A stretch of 64,000 bases of DNA, from assembly GCA_017510605.1 (NCBI GenBank), contig JAFWMQ010000007.1:123981-187980 (forward strand), in the 5' to 3' direction. The notes beneath the pieces were generated by a model that made no database searches, had not been told where the DNA came from, and saw nothing but the letters and a program-made list of their open reading frames with translations. A program made the translations under genes and the position numbers. This stretch comes from Clostridiales bacterium (lineage in GTDB: Bacteria > Bacillota > Clostridia > Saccharofermentanales > Saccharofermentanaceae). Shown here one piece after another: positions 18,814 through 27,186 of the stretch (the stretch's first letter is position 1; every line of letters starts with the position of its first letter).

Positions 18814-20001
18814 CTACCTGAAATCGATAACCGGGATGACCCGGTCGCCTGTCACATAATTATAGTTACGTATCTCTCCGCCGCCGTAATATTTGATATC
18901 ATCCACACCGTAAACATCATATCTGAGCGTTCCGGTCTTATCATCGACCGGTTCAATCCTTATGACCATCTGGTAAACCTTCTGGCCTGTATATGCATTT
19001 TCGCCGCCATCAATGCTGAACGGTGACATATCCCTTGTAAAATAGAGCGTTTGCTCGAATGAACCGTTGCTGCTGTTGAGATATAAAGGAAAATCATCCA
19101 GATATGCCTGCTCGGATAATTCGCAGCTGCTGCTCATCCTTCCGATATACTGATCACAATCCGGAGTGCTGTAAAACGAATATGAGAAAGCAGCATCACT
19201 GTTTTCCGTATCAACACAAAGACCGGTTCTTGCAGGGCGCTTAGTCAAAGGGAGCACGGAAACATACTTCAGATAACCGACGTCGCAGGTAATCTCTTCA
19301 AGTTTCTGTTTGATAACCAGTCCCTGGAGAGAAGACGCATGCCAAATCTTTGCATAACCGTCTTCTATTCCGGCGTAAAAACCGATATGTGCCCAATACT
19401 TATCATTATTGTCATCATCCCAGAAAAGAATATCACCGGGTTGTGCTCCTAATTCATTAAGGTATTCGATCCAGCCTTCATTGTCCAGACCTTCGACCAA
19501 TTCCCTGTGGTCGCGTGATTTTACGATCTCATCAACATAGTTGTGATATAACCAGGTAACGGTAGTTCCGCCCGGTCTGAAAACCTCGTATTTATCAACA
19601 GGACTGGCTGCAACGATATGTTCCTCGTGATAGTCATACATGCACCAGTACTTATCCGCATCGCGGTCAAAATCGTAAAGGGTATCAAATGTCAAACGGA
19701 ATACCAGACTGACGAAGCCGTCACACCCGAGATAATTCTCCTGGCCGCCATATGTGTAATCAATCCATTTAAGGCGGTCGCAATTATCCAATACTTTCTG
19801 GACAAATACTTCCTGAGACATGAAATTATCAGGATCACCGCTCCTGTCTTTGAACATGTCATACAGGGATTCGTAAAGGACCTCATCGGCGTTAACTTGC
19901 GCCGGGCCGGCATAAGTTGTCAAGCAGCCCGCGCCAATCACAGCTGCACCTATCAAAGCTATTGCCTTAACTGCACAATTCCTTATGCCTTTAAATATCA
20001 T
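18814..20001 (-). CDS. Secreted NlpC/P60-like protein
   Basis: Probable extracellular cell-wall or amide hydrolase, 395 residues. The N-terminus has a signal peptide (VKAIALIGAAVIGAGCLTTYAG), with a possible lipobox at GAGC. An NlpC/P60-like domain spans about 75-250: YTYGGQENYLGCDGFVSLVFR supplies the candidate nucleophile cysteine (about 93), and PGDILFWDDD ... WAHIGFYAG the histidine (about 203). A large insertion separates the two halves. The C-terminal about 130 residues contain beta-rich repeats of no recognised family. Flanking genes are not closely spaced. The substrate is not predictable. Confidence 0.75.
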   Translation of the reverse strand: MIFKGIRNCAVKAIALIGAAVIGAGCLTTYAGPAQVNADEVLYESLYDMFKDRSGDPDNFMSQEVFVQKVLDNCDRLKWIDYTYGGQENYLGCDGFVSLVFRLTFDTLYDFDRDADKYWCMYDYHEEHIVAASPVDKYEVFRPGGTTVTWLYHNYVDEIVKSRDHRELVEGLDNEGWIEYLNELGAQPGDILFWDDDNNDKYWAHIGFYAGIEDGYAKIWHASSLQGLVIKQKLEEITCDVGYLKYVSVLPLTKRPARTGLCVDTENSDAAFSYSFYSTPDCDQYIGRMSSSCELSEQAYLDDFPLYLNSSNGSFEQTLYFTRDMSPFSIDGGENAYTGQKVYQMVIRIEPVDDKTGTLRYDVYGVDDIKYYGGGEIRNYNYVTGDRVIPVIDFR

Positions 20002-20081
20002 TTAACCTCGCTTTTTCCCCGGATAAATATTTTAGCAAGGTCAAAAGCATAAGTAAATTAAATTTGTGTGTCAGATTAAGG

Positions 20082-23000
20082 CTACCATGTCCATTCTTCA
20101 AAGAACCTTTTCTTCTTTCCGTCCTTGTTATGACGCTTGCCCCACTCGTTTAAGGATGCCATTACAACGAGTATCGTGCCTGCCACGAAAAGATAGATCA
20201 GCCAGACAAGTGATGACCAGAAAGCTATCGACAGATATACAGCCACGGATATCATCGAGACGATACCGAGAATGAACCAAAGCCTGTTACGTCTGATAAA
20301 GGCATAGATAAAGATCCCGAACGAAGCAGTGCCGACGATAATAAGGTCGAGCACTTCACCTGTGACTGCCGCAGAAACACCTTCAGCGATAAGGCTCAAA
20401 GAAACTCCCGTAAACCAGAAGTATTTCATCACATCATAAGGTGCGGGTTTGATCACTCTGCAGATCATGAACAGAGTTCCCAACATGATAATTATATTGA
20501 CCTCAAGATCTATGACGTCCGGATATTCAAAGAACGGCTGTGCTACAACTGCTAAGCATACAAGAGAAGCGAAAACACTTACTATGACCTTTACCGGTAT
20601 CTTTATTCTTCCCGCAAGGTTCATTACCAGGAGCGACAATGTGAGGAACACCATCATTGCAACATAGTCTGCCCCGTTGAGGCCAAACAGGAATAAGAAT
20701 GACGTCAGAGACAGGTAGTCAACAGCTTTGGCCGAGAATACATTCCTGCGGTAGATGAGCCTTCCGAGAACCGCGAATACGACCGCGCTTACAATACAGA
20801 GAATGTTGCTTAAATCAGCATTATCAAGATTGACGAATTCATATACCATTGCGCATTCAGCAACGAGAACAGGAATGATCGAGAAGAATCCTGAATCAAA
20901 CAAAATAAGCAGGACTGCAAAGATAACCGCAATGATCAGCATCTGCCATGCGACATCGAAAAGCGTTCCGGTGATAATAAACCAGAATACCGCAAACCCT
21001 ACAAAGAAAAACTTCATCCCGGCTGCGTAAGAGGAAACAAGATCTTTTCCCTTTTTCTTCAGCAACGCAGCTGCTCCCGTTGCTGCCATATTAAGTGCCA
21101 GGAATACTAATGCAGCAATCTTATAGGCAAGAACCGCTTCCGGCAAATGAGTCTTGTTAATTTCCCAATATGCCTCATCATGGTATCCGATAGTCATAAA
21201 GACACCGATTGCAAAAGCATTCAGGCAGACTGAAGTCCAGAACATGACTCCTACGCTTAATACTTTTTCTTTGAGAGGCTTTACCATAATGAACAACGAG
21301 AGAACGATCAGTGCCAGAGTCAGGATCCAGGAGCAGACATTGACATGTGAATAGAATCCCGTGTCCGGATTGTTTTTTGTCGTGATAGAAAAGCATGATA
21401 CAAAAGCTGCTATAACAGATCCTATCGACAATAAAATACCTGAGACTCTGATCCTGATATCATCCTTACGGAAGAATCTTACAGCAAGGGCTGCACACGC
21501 CGGGATCAATGCCGTCAATGTGAAGTACAGATGTCCCTGGAGCGGGAATTCTTTTATCGTAAGATAAAGCATTACAACTCCAAGATAATAAAATACCGTT
21601 GCCAGCAACGAGAAAACAACCTGTAAAGGAACGGGATTCTCTTTTCTGAGTATTCCTTCAGGAATCAGATCACTTTCAGCCAGAGCAGGTTCTATAAGCA
21701 TCTGGAACACGAGCAGAACAACCGCAAAGAAGCAGGAGACTACACCTATAACCGGAACTTTTTCGATCGCGATAAATGTCGGCATTGTTCCAAGTGAGAT
21801 CGTGAACAGAAGATCTGACAATAATGTTGAGAGTTTAAGGATCTTCAGAGTTGCATAAAGAATCACGAAAACAGCAATAGTGATCGAAGTTATAAGAACA
21901 GTATCTTCAGTCGCATCTGCGAAAACGATCCACGAACCTGCGATCATCATTCCAACGAAAGGCAGCAGATACCTGATCCACTTCCTGTCAGATGAAAACT
22001 TGGCAAATATAACGAATGCAACGAATTCAACGATCGAAGCTCCTAAAATTGCAGCATCAGATAAAAACGAAGAGAAAAGTATCAGGCCTGCAGTAATATA
22101 AGTAATTATCTCTGAATATACTTTGAAGAATACTTCTCCTTCCAGGATATTTGTTGCCGCTGCGATCCTGAATACCAATGCCAGCGTTGCAAGGCCAAGA
22201 CAGATCATACCCCATTCAGTTACTCCGCTGCCGGCATGTCCGATCTGTCCGCAGAGGAATACAACCAGCCATGTCAGAGCAATGTAGAAAGTGCCCTGGT
22301 AAATATTTGCCTGTGTCTTCTCTTTGAATAGAAACCTTCCTCCTACTGAAGTTACAGTAAGGACTAATGCCGCGACCGTAGCAACAAGCCATCCAGTTCC
22401 ACCTGAAAATGAGAATGCCGAACCCAGCAGATTGAATGTTCCCATACCGACAATAACTATCGGTCCCAGGAGACTCGCAAGTGTATATAATGCAAATTCC
22501 GTCTGCTTAAGTTTTAGGATCTTTCCCGCAAAGAAAGACATTCCATAAACTATAAATACGATCATTACCAGACAAACCGCTCTTACACCCTCGGTCATCC
22601 ATGGCCATGATCCGGTCATAAATGTTGCGCCGACTATGGTAAGGAGCAGAACGCCGATTCCAAACGTAATATTTATACTGCTGAAGAACTTCTCACGCGG
22701 CTTTTTCTCTTCCAAAACCGGCTGCTGATATGCCGTAACATTGTTAATTTCACCCGGCTTCTTTGCCCAGGACGGTGTAGGAGCCTGTCCCGGAATATCA
22801 TTATTGCTCTGAGGTTGATTTACTGTCTGAGGAGCATATGTTTGAACAGGAGCAAACGGTGCCGTCTGAGGAGCAACAGACTGCGCGGAAACAATTGCCG
22901 GCTGAGGTACAACAGGCTGAGAGGAACTTGCAGCCACCTGAGGTGCATAAGCCTGCACGGGAGCTGAAGATGTTCCTTGAGCCGGCATATATCCCTGCGG

Positions 23001-23276
23001 TTGAATCTCAGGCAACTGAATATATGGCTGTCCGGGGTATCCCGGCATCATGTTCTGCTGAGGGATATAAGGCTGCTGCGGCACCGCATTGGGTGTATAA
23101 GTATTCGGAGCCGCTTGATTCTTATTACCGGACTTAAGGTCATATATCTCTTTTTCGAGTTCTTTGATCCTTTTCCCGCGCTGGATAGATTTAGTAAGAA
23201 AAATTATAAACAGGACACAGAATATTACCGGCAGAAATATAAAGGTAAATAGCAAAATATAAATAATACCATCCAT
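20082..23276 (-). CDS. Large polytopic membrane protein with Pro/Gln-rich region
   Basis: Unassigned 1064-residue protein. One N-terminal membrane span (about 5-27) is followed by a short coiled-coil-like stretch (KRIKELEKEIYDLKSGNK), a low-complexity Pro/Gln/Ala region (about 55-185) and then from about 200 to the end some 25-30 hydrophobic segments. The architecture, span plus coiled coil plus disordered linker plus very many spans, recalls DUF2339/DUF2157-type proteins, but no signature motif settles this. The end is strongly basic and aromatic (RHNKDGKKKRFFEEWTW). AAGGGGGACAGGG precedes the start. It stands alone between two intergenic regions. Confidence 0.7.
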   Translation of the reverse strand: MDGIIYILLFTFIFLPVIFCVLFIIFLTKSIQRGKRIKELEKEIYDLKSGNKNQAAPNTYTPNAVPQQPYIPQQNMMPGYPGQPYIQLPEIQPQGYMPAQGTSSAPVQAYAPQVAASSSQPVVPQPAIVSAQSVAPQTAPFAPVQTYAPQTVNQPQSNNDIPGQAPTPSWAKKPGEINNVTAYQQPVLEEKKPREKFFSSINITFGIGVLLLTIVGATFMTGSWPWMTEGVRAVCLVMIVFIVYGMSFFAGKILKLKQTEFALYTLASLLGPIVIVGMGTFNLLGSAFSFSGGTGWLVATVAALVLTVTSVGGRFLFKEKTQANIYQGTFYIALTWLVVFLCGQIGHAGSGVTEWGMICLGLATLALVFRIAAATNILEGEVFFKVYSEIITYITAGLILFSSFLSDAAILGASIVEFVAFVIFAKFSSDRKWIRYLLPFVGMMIAGSWIVFADATEDTVLITSITIAVFVILYATLKILKLSTLLSDLLFTISLGTMPTFIAIEKVPVIGVVSCFFAVVLLVFQMLIEPALAESDLIPEGILRKENPVPLQVVFSLLATVFYYLGVVMLYLTIKEFPLQGHLYFTLTALIPACAALAVRFFRKDDIRIRVSGILLSIGSVIAAFVSCFSITTKNNPDTGFYSHVNVCSWILTLALIVLSLFIMVKPLKEKVLSVGVMFWTSVCLNAFAIGVFMTIGYHDEAYWEINKTHLPEAVLAYKIAALVFLALNMAATGAAALLKKKGKDLVSSYAAGMKFFFVGFAVFWFIITGTLFDVAWQMLIIAVIFAVLLILFDSGFFSIIPVLVAECAMVYEFVNLDNADLSNILCIVSAVVFAVLGRLIYRRNVFSAKAVDYLSLTSFLFLFGLNGADYVAMMVFLTLSLLVMNLAGRIKIPVKVIVSVFASLVCLAVVAQPFFEYPDVIDLEVNIIIMLGTLFMICRVIKPAPYDVMKYFWFTGVSLSLIAEGVSAAVTGEVLDLIIVGTASFGIFIYAFIRRNRLWFILGIVSMISVAVYLSIAFWSSLVWLIYLFVAGTILVVMASLNEWGKRHNKDGKKKRFFEEWTW

Positions 23277-23441
23277 ACCCTGTCCCCCTTTATCAAGATG
23301 TTTTGATAATGGAATATTAGCATTCAGAATATGCTTTGTAAATAGCTTTGATTATCAAAGTATTTTTGAATATGGGGTAATTTTGCGGCACGCCGGGATT
23401 AATTGGCGGTCTGTTTTTCGCGGTTTTGGCATGTTTTTGGA

Positions 23442-23539
23442 AAATCTATCGGAAATCCCGAAAAACTTCATTCGCGATAGAAATCTGCCGAATTTCTATC
23501 GGAAAAGTGAATTTTCGGGTTTTGCGATAGAAATCAGAA
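23442..23539. repeat. Pair of 50-bp direct repeats forming a long imperfect hairpin
   Basis: CTATCGGAAA occurs at 23446 and 23496, and CGATAGAAATC at 23475 and 23525, both exactly 50 bases apart. Within the block CGATAGAAAT (23475-23484) pairs with ATTTCTATCG (23492-23501), and CCCGAAAA (23457) with TTTTCGGG (to 23519), so about 63 bases fold as one hairpin. It lies immediately 3' of kdgK. This is most of the 282-base gap 23277-23558; the rest (23277-23440) holds the likely promoter region of the 20082-23276 gene, with no box I can assign. Confidence 0.7.
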
Positions 23540-23558
23540 CAGGAGTAATTGCAAAAGT

Positions 23559-24587
23559 TTACCTCTGCACTCTTCCCGTTCCGTCACCTTTAGCAAGCTT
23601 CTCCACTTCATCGACCGTCACCCTGTTGAAGTCTCCGTCGATGGAATGCTTAAGACAGCTTGCGGCAACTGCGAATTCAAGCGCCTCTTTGTCAGAACCA
23701 AGTTGATTAAGTCCGTAGATCAGTCCGCCGGCAAATGAATCTCCGCCGCCGACGCGGTCGACTATGTCATACATCTCATATTTGCGGCTGACGATAAATT
23801 CTGAACGGTTATTAAGCGCTGCTGCCCAGAAATTGATGTCCGCGCTTTTGCTCTCCCTTAATGTGATGGCAACCTTCTTTACATTCGGATACTCTTCGAG
23901 CAAAGCATCACTCAATCTCTTGTAATCCCCGTGATCGAGTTTACCGCCTTCAACATTACTCTCACACTTTAATCCCAAGGACTTCTGACAGTCTTCTTCA
24001 TTGGCGATGACTATATCGGTATATGATGTCATTATCTTCATAATTTCCTTGGCATCAACGCCGTATTTCCAAAGGTTCTTGCGGTAATTAAGATCAAGAG
24101 ACACCGTAATGCCCCTTTTCTTTGCTTCCTGAACTGCCATTACCGATGCATCTTTTGTTACCTCAGAAATGGCAGGAGTGATGCCTGAGATATGTATCCA
24201 CTTCACATCACTGTATATTTTTTCCCAATCGTAACCGCCGGGCGCGAAAAGCGAGAAAGCCGAATATGCCCTGTCGTAAATGACTTTGCTCGGACGCTGG
24301 TTTGCACCTGTCTCAAGATAGTAGATTCCCATTCTGCCATCGGTCCTTATTATCTTGTCAGTACCTACACCGAACCTTTTCAGTTCACCTATTGCCGCGT
24401 CACCGATTGCATTTGAAGGGATCACTGACAGAAACTCTACATCCAATCCGTAATTTGCAAGAGAAACAGCTGCATTTGCCTCTCCTCCTCCGAACGTAGC
24501 TTCAAGAGAAGGAGACTGGAGAAAGCGCTCCCTTCCGGGGCTCTTAAGTCTTAACATCAATTCTCCGAACGTCAGATATTTACTCAT
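23559..24587 (-). CDS. kdgK: 2-keto-3-deoxygluconate kinase
   Basis: PfkB-family sugar kinase that phosphorylates KDG to KDPG, 342 residues. The N-terminal [20 protein letters not shown] is the first PfkB signature and [17 protein letters not shown] (about 277-293) contains the catalytic aspartate. [11 protein letters not shown] is typical for KdgK-like members. The start ATG overlaps the eda stop (ATGA), so the pair is translationally coupled, and pathway neighbours eda, uxaC, uxuA and uxuB support KDG as the substrate. A hairpin repeat lies directly behind the gene. Confidence 0.93.
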   Translation of the reverse strand: MSKYLTFGELMLRLKSPGRERFLQSPSLEATFGGGEANAAVSLANYGLDVEFLSVIPSNAIGDAAIGELKRFGVGTDKIIRTDGRMGIYYLETGANQRPSKVIYDRAYSAFSLFAPGGYDWEKIYSDVKWIHISGITPAISEVTKDASVMAVQEAKKRGITVSLDLNYRKNLWKYGVDAKEIMKIMTSYTDIVIANEEDCQKSLGLKCESNVEGGKLDHGDYKRLSDALLEEYPNVKKVAITLRESKSADINFWAAALNNRSEFIVSRKYEMYDIVDRVGGGDSFAGGLIYGLNQLGSDKEALEFAVAASCLKHSIDGDFNRVTVDEVEKLAKGDGTGRVQR

Positions 24588-25219
24588 TTTCTTGTCTCCT
24601 TTATTATCTTTACAGCATTACTTGAAAGCATTGTAATCTTTTCCCAATCGTGATTGAGAATATCATCTTTCTTACATACCCAGCTCCCTCCAACTGCAGC
24701 AACGGACTTGTTCTCGATAAACTCTTTAAGATTTGCTTCAGATACACCGCCGGTCGGAAGGAATCTTATCTGACCGAACGGAGCAGATAAAGCCTTAACA
24801 GCTTTAATGCCTCCATAAACATCTGCAGGGAAAAATTTAACCACCTTAAGTCCCAGATCTATCGCCTTCATTATCTCTGTCGGTGTGACTGCTCCCGGGA
24901 TCACCGGTATGTTATTTTCGAGAGCCCACTTTACAGTATCTTCATCCAAACCCGGGGACACAATGAATTTGGCACCTCTGTCAACAGCAAGTTTTGCCTG
25001 ATCAACATTAAGAACCGTGCCTGCGCCGACGGTCATTTCCGGAACTTCCCTGCTGATCAGGGAGATACAATCTGCAGCGCATTCGGTTCTGAAAGTAATC
25101 TCCATAAAATCGATCCCGCCCTTGAGCAGTGCGTCAGCTAAAGGAACAGCATCTTCAACTTTGTTTAATACCACGACAGGAACTATTCCGGTCGCGAAAA
25201 CCTTCTCTGAAAAAGTCAT
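24584..25219 (-). CDS. eda: KDPG aldolase (2-dehydro-3-deoxy-phosphogluconate aldolase)
   Basis: Cleaves KDPG to pyruvate and glyceraldehyde-3-phosphate. The Schiff-base lysine is in [12 protein letters not shown] (about residue 128), the catalytic glutamate in [10 protein letters not shown] (about 45), and the phosphate-binding segment is [15 protein letters not shown]. The 211 residues match the Entner-Doudoroff aldolase family; members may also cleave 4-hydroxy-2-oxoglutarate. It is the first gene of the eda-kdgK operon and is divergent from uxaC, sharing an upstream region that contains the candidate operator at 25250. Confidence 0.95.
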   Translation of the reverse strand: MTFSEKVFATGIVPVVVLNKVEDAVPLADALLKGGIDFMEITFRTECAADCISLISREVPEMTVGAGTVLNVDQAKLAVDRGAKFIVSPGLDEDTVKWALENNIPVIPGAVTPTEIMKAIDLGLKVVKFFPADVYGGIKAVKALSAPFGQIRFLPTGGVSEANLKEFIENKSVAAVGGSWVCKKDDILNHDWEKITMLSSNAVKIIKETRK

Positions 25220-25249
25220 AACAAATACCTCTCAATCATTAACTAACAT

Positions 25250-25257
25250 TCTACCAT
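25250..25257 (-). promoter_or_regulatory. Candidate operator A (eda-kdgK / uxaC)
   Basis: ATGGTAGA on the minus strand, 31 bases upstream of the eda start and in the divergent eda-uxaC region. The same octamer, or a one-base variant, appears in front of four other units of the hexuronate cluster. See the finding on the shared motif. Confidence 0.45.
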
Positions 25258-25323
25258 GTTTTTGTTTGCGATTATAGGCAAAATAATATATTTTATAGGT
25301 AATCGAATAATATGAGGTGACCT

Positions 25324-26736
25324 ATGGACCGCTTTATTAATGACAACTTCCTTTTGGATAATGATATCGCAATTGAGCTTTATAACGAATACGCAAAAGA
25401 TCTTCCGATCATCGATTATCACTGTCATATCGATGCAAAAGAGATTGCCGATGATATCCATTTCGGGAGCATCACGGAGCTGTGGCTCAAAGGGGACCAC
25501 TATAAATGGAGACTCATGAGGACCTGCGGCATCGATGAAAAATACATCACGGGTGATGCCCCGGCTAAAGAGAAATTCCTCATGTGGGCAAAGGCTGTGG
25601 AGTCCGCATTCGGAAATCCGCTCTATCACTGGACATGCCTTGAACTTGCAAGATATTTCGGTATATATGAGCCTCTAACTTCGCAAAATGCCGAGGCTGT
25701 CTGGAACAAGACATGTGAGATCCTTCAGTCAGGAAAACTATCCGCGAGAAGTATTATGACAGGCTCAAATGTTGAACTGATATGTACTACTGACGATCCC
25801 TGCGATTCACTTATCTATCATGAACAGATCATGTCGTCCGGCTTTGGAATTAAAGTCCTTCCTGCATTCAGACCTGACAATATAGTTGATATAGAAAAAG
25901 ACAGTTTTAATTCTTATATAGGAAAACTGGAATCTGTTACAGGCACAAAGATCTACTCATTAGAAGACCTGAAAGCAGCCCTCCTTACAAGACTTGATCA
26001 CTTTGAATCACACGGATGCAGGATCTCAGATCACGGCATGGAATACATCAAGTACAAAGATGAACTTAACACTACTTCAGATGAGGTCTTCGTGAAAAAA
26101 ATATCATCTCCCGATGCCCGGTTAACTGACGAAGAACTCACGGCTTATAAGAGCGATATAATGCTTTTCTTCGCTCGCGAATATGCCAGGAGAAGTTGGA
26201 CTATGCAGCTTCACTTCGGCTGCAAGCGCAACGTCAATTCAAAGATGTTAAAGAGTGCCGGGATCAACTGCGGCTGCGATACTATCACAGGCCAGACTGA
26301 CTTTGTAACTCCTCTTACAGGATTCATGGACAGACTTAATTCCGAAGGGCTGCTCCCGAAGATGATCATCTATTCCCTGAACCCTACAGACAATACCGTA
26401 ATTGATACTCTCTGCGGTTGTTACAACGACGGAAGCGTACCAGGTAAGATCCAGCATGGAGCAGCATGGTGGTTCAACGATAACCTCGCAGGGATGGAAG
26501 ATCAGCTCAGATCTCTTTGTTCGCAAAGTTCACTTCCCTGCTTTGTCGGCATGCTTACCGATTCAAGATGCTTCCTTTCCTATACAAGACACGAATATTT
26601 CAGAAGGATCTTCTGCAATTATTTAGGTACTGCGATTGCGTGCGGAAGATTCCCTTATGATAAGAGGATCCTAAAAGACATTATCGAGAGAGTATGTTAT
26701 AAGAACGCACTCGAAATGTTTAACGCAAAATCTTAA
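25324..26736 (+). CDS. uxaC: Glucuronate isomerase
   Basis: Interconverts D-glucuronate and D-fructuronate (also galacturonate and tagaturonate), the first step of hexuronate breakdown. The 470 residues match the UxaC family of the amidohydrolase-like superfamily. Visible signatures are the metal site DYHCHIDAKEIADD (about 35-48), the substrate region TTDDPCDSL and MQLHFGCKRNVN, and GAAWWFNDNLAGMEDQLR near the C-terminus. TATGAGGTGACCT precedes the ATG. It is transcribed divergently from eda-kdgK and followed by the 74-bp hairpin array. Confidence 0.96.
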   Translation: MDRFINDNFLLDNDIAIELYNEYAKDLPIIDYHCHIDAKEIADDIHFGSITELWLKGDHYKWRLMRTCGIDEKYITGDAPAKEKFLMWAKAVESAFGNPLYHWTCLELARYFGIYEPLTSQNAEAVWNKTCEILQSGKLSARSIMTGSNVELICTTDDPCDSLIYHEQIMSSGFGIKVLPAFRPDNIVDIEKDSFNSYIGKLESVTGTKIYSLEDLKAALLTRLDHFESHGCRISDHGMEYIKYKDELNTTSDEVFVKKISSPDARLTDEELTAYKSDIMLFFAREYARRSWTMQLHFGCKRNVNSKMLKSAGINCGCDTITGQTDFVTPLTGFMDRLNSEGLLPKMIIYSLNPTDNTVIDTLCGCYNDGSVPGKIQHGAAWWFNDNLAGMEDQLRSLCSQSSLPCFVGMLTDSRCFLSYTRHEYFRRIFCNYLGTAIACGRFPYDKRILKDIIERVCYKNALEMFNAKS

Positions 26737-26765
26737 TATGCATAGTACTGTAATTCAACCGTTTT

Positions 26766-27101
26766 CGACGGACTAAATCAATGAATAAACCAATTTGGTC
26801 CGTCGATTTCTGCCAAGAAGAAACTTTAAACGCTGTTTTCGACGGATCAAAATCAAGAATACACCGTTTTAGTCCGTCGATTCCTGCCCAGAAAGAGCTC
26901 TGAACGCTGTTCTCGACGGACTAAATCCATAGATATACCATTTTGGTCCGTCGATTTCCGTCATGAAGGAACCCTAAACCCGGTTTTCGACGGACCAAAA
27001 CCAGGAAAATGCCAATTCAGTCCGTCATCTCAGTGTTTTTGAAGCAGTATTTTCGAAAAACCTACGGATCAAAAACCCAATAATCCCATTTTGGTCCGTC
27101 G
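26766..27101. repeat. Five-unit 74-bp tandem array of inverted repeats
   Basis: Left arms (CGACGGAC and variants) begin at 26766, 26840, 26914, 26988 and 27062; right arms (GTCCGTCG and variants) begin at 26798, 26872, 26946, 27020 and 27094. Both sets are spaced exactly 74 bases. In unit 1 a 13-base arm (26766-26778) pairs with 26793-26805 with one wobble. Linkers are also related (TGCC-AGAA, then CGCTGTTTT). Units have diverged by substitution with no indel. The array fills the 450-base gap between convergent uxaC and the ABC operon and contains no plausible gene. Confidence 0.9.
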
Positions 27102-27116
27102 CAACAAATATAAGAA

Positions 27117-27151
27117 AACACAAATAAGGGGCTGTCATTGCGACAGCCCCT
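27117..27151 (-). terminator. Terminator of the ABC importer operon
   Basis: On the minus strand AGGGGCTGTC (27151-27142) pairs perfectly with GACAGCCCCT (27136-27127), followed by TATTTGTGTTTT. It is 36 bases after the stop of the solute-binding protein gene. Confidence 0.85.
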
Positions 27152-27186
27152 CGATTTGCTTAAAGCGATTGTTTAAGGATCAGTTA

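Noticed and set aside
26758..27101. CRISPR array in the repeat region after uxaC
   Set aside because: Units are diverged along their whole length, the variable 'spacers' are also similar to each other, each unit has an internal dyad, and no cas genes are nearby.
26758..27101. Integron attC-like sites
   Set aside because: The arms pair symmetrically without the characteristic extrahelical bases or core triplet, and there is no integrase gene.
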